Shown here piece after piece: positions 59,001 through 64,000 of a DNA stretch of 64,000 nucleotides. Source of the DNA: Mercurialis annua (Eukaryota; Streptophyta; Magnoliopsida; Malpighiales; Euphorbiaceae); contig NC_065572.1 of assembly GCF_937616625.2 (NCBI RefSeq), forward strand, positions 54,609,653-54,673,652, read 5' to 3'. The notes below the pieces were generated by a model. That model searched no databases, was not told the origin of the DNA, and was given only the letters and a program-made list of their open reading frames with translations. A program made the translations under genes and the position numbers. How positions within the stretch are numbered: the first letter of the stretch is position 1; each line of letters starts with the position of its first letter.

Positions 59001-59717
59001 ATCCTTACTGCAACTAACATAGACGATCAAGAACTCAAATAAAAAATAAAAAACCTTTTGATTGTCATGCAAAGACTGGATGACAAAATTGCTCCAATGC
59101 TAAAAGCATATGGAGAGCTTTTCAGTAAGAGGTAAAACCTAGACAGAGGACTTGCATTGTTGTGGCACTAGTTGCTTATATAAGATAAGGTGACTAAATA
59201 TTTGATGCAATCTCTTGATGATTCTACAACGGCCTAAAACATAGTAGATGTAGGAGGAAGTATATCTTACATGGACTATAGTTGGCAAGTCAAAGATAAT
59301 TTGATGATGGGTTGTACGGATTGTTGAATTTGTGTGCATTTTCATCATATCAGGCGGGGGTTCCTTTCACGCGCAGTTATGTGGTATAAAAGCCATTTGA
59401 TGAGGCAGATTGAGAACTATGCGCTTTTGGTTCTTCCTTCATTGGATGTTGAATATTTGATTGGTTGGATTGTGCTAATTGTAGTGTTGTAAAATTGCAA
59501 GTATGTGGATATATATACCTTTAAGGTCTTGAAAATTTCCGAAACTATACACCATCCGTGTACTTCAACTCTCAAGAAGAGTTACGACACCTTTGCGTGT
59601 ATTGTATTATGCATTGAGTTGAAATTAAATAATATTGTTTTTATTTGTAGACATTGGCTCAATTTTGAGTGACAGCTCCTCTAATTAACTGCTCATTTTT
59701 TTTACACATTTATCTTA

Positions 59718-60099
59718 GGCTTAATCATCAACCCCCCCCCCTTCCCCCTTCCCCTTTAGCCCCTTTTAAGTCTCATCCCAACGTTGCAATTTTGTCAAGT
59801 TCATCCAAATTCGCACCTTTGGATTTCAATTCCACCCTCAAGTATTAAATTGATCTCTTCTCCATTCGGAAAAAGTTCAAATAAGTCATTCATTTTTAAC
59901 TTTTTTTGTAAAAAAGAGTTCCAATTAGTACTTTTTAACGGTTTTTATGAATTTTTTCCGAGTGGAAAAGATTCCAATTTGATTTTGAGGGTGAAATTGA
60001 AAAGCAAAGGTGCGAATTTGAGTGAATTAGACAAAATTATAACGTTAGGGTGCAATTGAAAAGGAGCTGAAAGGTGGAGGTTATTTTAGTGATTAATCC
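59718..60099. mobile_element. 382-bp Mutator-type MITE, TSD TTTATCTTA
   Basis: Ends GGCTTAATCATCAACC and, inverted, GGATTAATCACTAAAATAAC; flanks TTTATCTTA at 59709-59717 and 60100-60108. The arms share TTTTGTC..GTTC and ATTTGCACC-like sequence. Distant relative of the 503-bp family (both have GACGTTG/AACGTTG and TTGTCAA near the ends). Confidence 0.87.
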
Positions 60100-60151
60100 T
60101 TTATCTTATTATATATTATGTTTGCATATTCTGATTATTATTGTTTGTGGT

Positions 60152-60455
60152 TGTTAGAGTTGATACTTTTTCCAATACTTAAAGCTAATGTATTATGTTT
60201 TTGTGGATGTTTATGTGTAAGAAGTAGTTGTTGAAATTTAGTTTAATTAGAGTAGTTAATTGTCAAATAGGTATCGTTGTAGCTATTGTTGTAGGTATGG
60301 TTCTTGTTTAATGATGCAAGTAAACTAAGTATTGTGCATCATACTTAGAACTGTTTATGTCAGTTGTTTTTGTTAACTCTTGTAATATTTCTGCTATATA
60401 AAGAACAGGTCTATCAATGAATTATGTATGTGAGAGTTAAGTTTAAATTTCAACA
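60152..60455 (+). repeat. 5' LTR of the Copia element
   Basis: 304 bp; contains a TATA-like GCTATATAAAGAACAGG near 60395. Homologous to 62529-62730. Confidence 0.85.
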
Positions 60456-60531
60456 TGGTATCAAAGTTGTATTTTTAAGGGCTGAGGTTTAAACATTAAT
60501 TATTGAGAGATCAAATACTTGTGAGTGATTT

Positions 60532-61142
60532 ATGGCTTCAAATGGTAATGTTACTCTTTGTATTCCTCAATTTTCTAAAGAAAATTATCAAACATGGATA
60601 GTGAAAATGAAATCTTATTTGAAATCTTTGGGATTATGGAGATTGTAGATGAAAATAGACAAGTTCCGCCATTAAGAGCTAATCCCACAATAGCTCAAAT
60701 GAAGCAACATGAGGAGGAGAAGCAAAAAAACAAATGAAACAAAGCTGTAACATGTCTGCACGCAGCCTTGACAGATAATGTTTTTACAAGTATTATGCAT
60801 CTTGAGACAGCCAAGCAAATTTGGGATGGATTAAAGGAAAGATATGAAGGACATAAAAGACTTAAAGTTGTGAAATTGCTAACTCTCACAAAGGAATTTG
60901 AAATGTTGAGAATGAAGGACAATGAATCTGTCAAAAGTTGTTATTCAAAGCTAATGGAATTGGTTAATCAAATGAGGCTCTATGGAGAGGCTATGGAAGA
61001 TCGCAAAAAAATTGTCAAGAAAATGTTGGTCAGCTTATCCGATAAATTTGAAGCAAAAGTTTCAGCCATTAAGGAGTCTTGTGACCTCAATAAGCTCAGT
61101 GTTGCTAAAACGTTAAGTAAATTACAAGCTCAAGAACAATGA
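60532..61142 (+). pseudogene. Copia gag (UBN2-type)
   Basis: It starts MASNGNVTLCIPQFSKENYQ followed by TWIVKMKSYLKSLGL, then after a frameshift IVDENRQVPPLRANPT. The main part (60768-61142) reads HLETAKQIWDGLKERYEG, LTKEFEMLRMKDNESVKSCY and ALSKLQAQEQ-like ends. This is the capsid domain of plant Copia gag. At least one frameshift near 60640 and a TGA near 60734 break it. The following 61143-61500 holds two zinc-knuckle relics (CCICKRKNHLDKD, GHKEMFCKVKEN) in shifting frames. Confidence 0.85.
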
Positions 61143-61499
61143 AATTCCATGAAAGATGGTGGTGATGCAACTAAAGGTGTCTTTCAAGCAAGACAAACAG
61201 GTGTTCAGTCTTCAACAAAGAATCAAAAATGGCTGAAGTATGAAAAAAATGGGTGGTGATCATAAAGAAAAAGGAAAAATGGGTAAAAATTCAAATGCGT
61301 TAGCTGAAGGTAACAAATTTTCTCCTTGTTGTATATGTAAAAGAAAAAATCACTTGGATAAAGATTGGTTTTACAAGGGGAAGCCTCAACCAATGTCATT
61401 ATAGTAAGAAATCGGGGCACAAGGAGATGTTTTGCAAAGTTAAAGAAAATCAAACTCAAATACAAGTTCCATAACAAGTCAATTTTGTCGATGAGCAGC

Positions 61500-62490
61500 C
61501 TCAAGCTCAAGAGGAATTATTCATGGCTTCCCAAACATGTTATTCAGCTCCAAACCGATGTATGAATTGTGGATAGCGGCTCCACAAATCACATGACAAA
61601 GGAGGAAAACTTCTTCACTTCTATTGATTGAGCTGTAAGAAGTAGAGTAAAGCTTGGAAATTGAGAAATATTTCAAGTAAAAGGAAAAGGTAGAATTTCT
61701 ATATGCACTAACAAAGGTTAAAAATTGATTCATGATGTTGCTGGTTCCTGAGTTAGATCAAAATGTGATTAGTGTTGCTCAATTGTTAAAAAATGGTTAT
61801 GATATTTATTTCAACTCTATTTATTATTAATTGTTGATTCATCTGGCGGTTAGAGTGTTAAGGTTAAGATGGATGTAAATTGCTTTTATTTAAAGCTTGA
61901 TGTTGTGGAAAATCATAAATATGATGATATGGTAGCTGATTTTTTTAAAATGGTTGAATATAATGAAATTGATGAAGAATGTGATGTGGTGAGAAAAAAA
62001 ACACTTATATGGATGTGCTTATTTAGATAAGCAAAATGTCAAAAATGATGAATTGAGTGTTTTTTCTTCAACTCAAGCTATGGATGATGTTATTATTGCT
62101 GCTCCGAATATAAAAATTAATGGTTCATGTATGAGAATCAAGTTAATGACTAATGTTTATGGAAAATGGAACTTATGTTTTCAAAAATTAACTCATGGCA
62201 CAACACTTTTGCAAATTGAAGAGGAATATCATGTGTATGATTGTCTAATGGAAGCATCCAAGTGTTGGTGTAGCATAATTCATGTGGCATATAATTTGAG
62301 GAGTCAATTTAATTATGTTCTTAATGGAGATCAAAAATGTATGAAAACATATCTATATGTTAATGATTTTCTAATTGCAAATGAAGATATTCATGAAGTT
62401 GAAGATTTCATGAAGTATGAAGATGTCAAATTGAAGAATTACATGTTTGAAGAGAATTGGCAGAATATTCTGAGTTTGATATTCAATTGA
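61500..62490 (+). pseudogene. Copia pol remnants (protease, pre-integrase, RT pieces)
   Basis: VDSGSTNHMTKEENFF at about 61568-61620 is the aspartic protease site (DSGST). VPELDQNVISVAQLLKNGYD near 61745 is the gag-pre-integrase block. LMEASKCW and TYLYVNDFLIANEDIHEVED (62250-62410) correspond to the RT region GLKQA.R.W and YVDDxL, with the first catalytic Asp of YVDD replaced by Asn (YVND). Integrase core and most of RT are absent. The 145-codon open frame 62053-62490 covers this part but is not a working gene. Confidence 0.7.
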
Positions 62491-62528
62491 GCAGGCTTAG
62501 AGTCTTCAAGAAAAGTATAAAGGAGGAG

Positions 62529-62730
62529 TATTAGAGTTGATACTTTTCCTAATACTTAAAGCTAATGTATTATGTTTTTGTGATGTGTATGTGCAAGAAG
62601 TAGTTGTTGAAATTTAGTTTAATTAGAGTAGTTAGTTGTCAAATAGGTATGATTGTAGGTATGATTCTTGTTTAATGATACAAGTAAACTAAGTATTGTG
62701 CATCATACTTAGAACTCTTTATGTCAGCTG
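62529..62730 (+). repeat. Truncated 3' LTR of the Copia element
   Basis: Matches the first 200 bases of the 5' LTR with several differences, including loss of a short segment (GTAGCTATTGTT). The similarity ends after TTTATGTCAGCTG. Confidence 0.85.
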
Positions 62731-64000
62731 TGGTTTTGCATGATTTCAAAAAGATATTTGTGAAAAATGGTTCCATAACAGAAAAGGCGCTCAATGTTTA
62801 ATAGTATAATCGTTTTTTTATGAATATTTTAGTTAACATTTTCTGTTTATGATGTAATGGATGGATGGAATATTTTTCGATTTCAAATTTAATGAATATT
62901 TCCCATTTTCTAATTTTGTTGTCTAAAGTACTATTCAAATCGTTGCCTTGCAAAAATAAATGTTGCCTAAAGTACTAGGAAAATCGTTGCCTTGTAAAAG
63001 TAAATGCTGCCTGAAGTACTGTGCAAATCGTTGTCTTATAAAAATAAATGTTGCCTAAAATGCATTACAAAATTGTTACAATAGTTGTTTGAAACCGTTT
63101 CTTTTGTTATTAATTTCAGCGATTTTATTTTTGTTATAATAGTATAAAAAAAACTGCTTCAACAGCTATCAAAATCTATTGCAGCAGCCTCAAATGTAGC
63201 TGATTTAAAAACGCTGCAATAGACCTAAGACAATAATTTTTGTATACATACAGCAACATTAGGTTAAAACGTAATTAACCATAAATAGGCTGTAAAAATC
63301 CAAAGAAATTGTAGTCTACGTCTAGAAATTGAACTAATTGCAATATTTTAGACGTTTATGGGCCATTTGCAAGTTTGACGGACTGAAATTGACCCTGTTC
63401 AAACTCATATAGGGCCCTAGGAGACTTTTTAAACAGTTTCGGGCATCAAAAATGACTTCCATACATGTTCTATTTAACCACCAAGCTTTGATTTCGGGAT
63501 TTATTGATTTAAATGAGGTTTTTTCTAATCCAAACTCTATTATTAATTACCTCTTTAAATTTAATTAGAATTACAACTAGGTAAATGATAAATTAAAATT
63601 AATTAAACCCTAAAAACCCTAGGTCACCACTAACCACTATTAATACTACGGCTAATCAGCTTAGCTAAGGGTCAGACTAGAAGTACAAAAATGCACACAT
63701 AAAACCCTAGGAAAACCCAAGTTTTGTCCAAACCACTCACCCCACGCGCACACACACCAGTCGATTCCAGTACAGATAATAAGCTAATATGCTTTAATTT
63801 TTCAAGAAGCCCTACAACACACTGACCCGAAGCTGGATTAAACATCTGGATCACTAGAAAACGAGTCAAGGACTCATAACAGTACTTCCGAGGACTCAAT
63901 TATGACTCTCATCACTTATCTCATATAATTTAGAACTGTGAGTTTGGTATATTAGAATGCATGCTAAGTTGTTTTGCCGTGAAATTGCCTAAAACTGTGT
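62731..64000. other. Intergenic end of window
   Basis: No gene supported. Besides the 44-bp repeat listed next, 63100-63240 contains GCTGCAATAG/CTATTGCAGC motifs in both orientations, like CACTA subterminal repeats or those at 37.9-38.15 kb, without a terminus. The minus-strand frame 63672-63899 has no family resemblance. Confidence 0.35.
62921..63062 (+). repeat. 44-bp tandem repeat, 3.2 copies
   Basis: Units beginning GCCTAAAGTACT and containing AAATCGTTGCCTTG start at 62921, 62965, 63009 and (partial) 63053, an exact 44-bp step. Confidence 0.9.

Larger units (their letters stand above)
56550..59492 (+). pseudogene. Unrecognised five-exon plant gene, apparently decayed
   Basis: Five segments bordered by GT/AG sites join in one reading frame, except as noted. 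They are 56550-56623 (MYPEEAFTTDVSFKELSEKG), 57110-57233 (IYCLVGIPAGHNLPSVHNAE, then RQVVQNYRDDQ), 58641-58798 (VQVVGLLCRTPEKESMHKLL, then AEMNCYGELKSALL), 59001-59131 (ILTATNIDDQELK, then MQRLDDKIAPMLKAYGELF) and 59354-59492 (RGFLSRAVMWYKSHLMRQIE, ending in a hydrophobic stretch IGWIVLIVVL and TAA). Intron phases agree for 1-2, 2-3 and 4-5. Defects are TAA codons at 57198-57200 and 59040-59042, and a one-base mismatch of phase between exons 3 and 4, as if one G of AAG|GTGAGT were lost. I do not recognise the family. Intron 1 contains a 157-bp tandem duplication and intron 2 a 701-bp MITE. It could also be a gene whose true borders avoid the stops. Confidence 0.5.
60152..62730 (+). mobile_element. 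Decayed Ty1/Copia retrotransposon, 3' LTR truncated
   Basis: The 5' LTR (60152-60455, TGTTAGAG...TTTCAACA) is followed by a primer-binding site TGGTATCAAAGT at 60456. A 3' LTR copy starts at 62529 after AAAGGAGGAG and is cut off at about 62730; its first two bases are TA rather than TG. Between them are gag and short remains of protease, integrase-neighbour and RT. Only about 2 kb of the usual 4 kb internal DNA remains, and the frames are full of stops. Confidence 0.85.

Noticed and set aside
60100..62760. Target duplication GTGGT around the Copia element
   Set aside because: The 3' LTR is truncated before its true end, so a matching flank next to the cut is probably chance similarity with LTR sequence.
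1..64000. tRNA, rRNA and organelle-derived DNA
   Set aside because: I looked for tRNA-like cloverleaf motifs and conserved rRNA or plastid gene stretches and saw none; a covariance-model scan would be needed to exclude them.

Overview
The window is nuclear DNA from a eudicot plant, very AT-rich and almost wholly built from transposable elements and their remains. The evidence is spliced genes with GT/AG introns, plant-specific families (a DREPP/PCaP1 protein and a mini zinc finger of the ZF-HD type), and the usual plant mixture of CACTA, PIF/Harbinger, hAT, Mutator-type MITEs, LINE, Copia and Gypsy elements. I cannot name the species. One host gene looks intact: PCaP1-like, four exons, 25494-27092, plus strand. 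Host genes that look broken are a mini zinc finger (3921-4148) and an unrecognised five-exon gene (56550-59492).

Layout. 1-2300: a LINE RNase H tail, then a long-TIR MITE holding a 999-bp hAT element. 3.9-4.15 kb: MIF pseudogene. 4.3-15.6 kb: a CACTA/EnSpm element with subterminal GAGACGG repeats and a minus-strand TNPA-like gene. One of its introns holds a three-LTR non-coding retrotransposon (6677-12435) followed by a duplicate of the adjoining 340 bp, then a 503-bp MITE. 18.3-21.7 kb: a full-length but dead PIF/Harbinger element with a TTA target duplication. 21.8-25.3 kb: MITEs and low-complexity DNA. 25.3-27.1 kb: PCaP1. 29-41 kb: many nonautonomous DNA elements with 8-bp (hAT) or 9-bp (Mutator type) duplications, a Mutator-type element with captured GRF zinc-finger sequence, and long fold-back structures.

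41.1-56.2 kb is one old L1-type LINE on the minus strand, split inside its RNase H domain by a 10.3-kb Gypsy element of Tekay/Del type. That element has 3-kb LTRs, a 5-bp ACACC duplication and no recognisable gag-pol. 56.5-59.5 kb holds the five-exon broken gene, with a Tourist-like MITE in its second intron whose ends match those of the Harbinger element. 60.15-62.73 kb is a decayed Ty1/Copia element; the rest has 44-bp tandem repeats.

How the parts relate. No autonomous transposon survives. The Harbinger transposase lacks its first catalytic Asp, the LINE lost the N-terminal half of its reverse transcriptase, and both large LTR elements have no coding capacity, so all would have needed partners elsewhere. 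The clearest insertion records are the exact target duplications listed per element. All coordinates and mismatch counts were read by eye, without alignment software.
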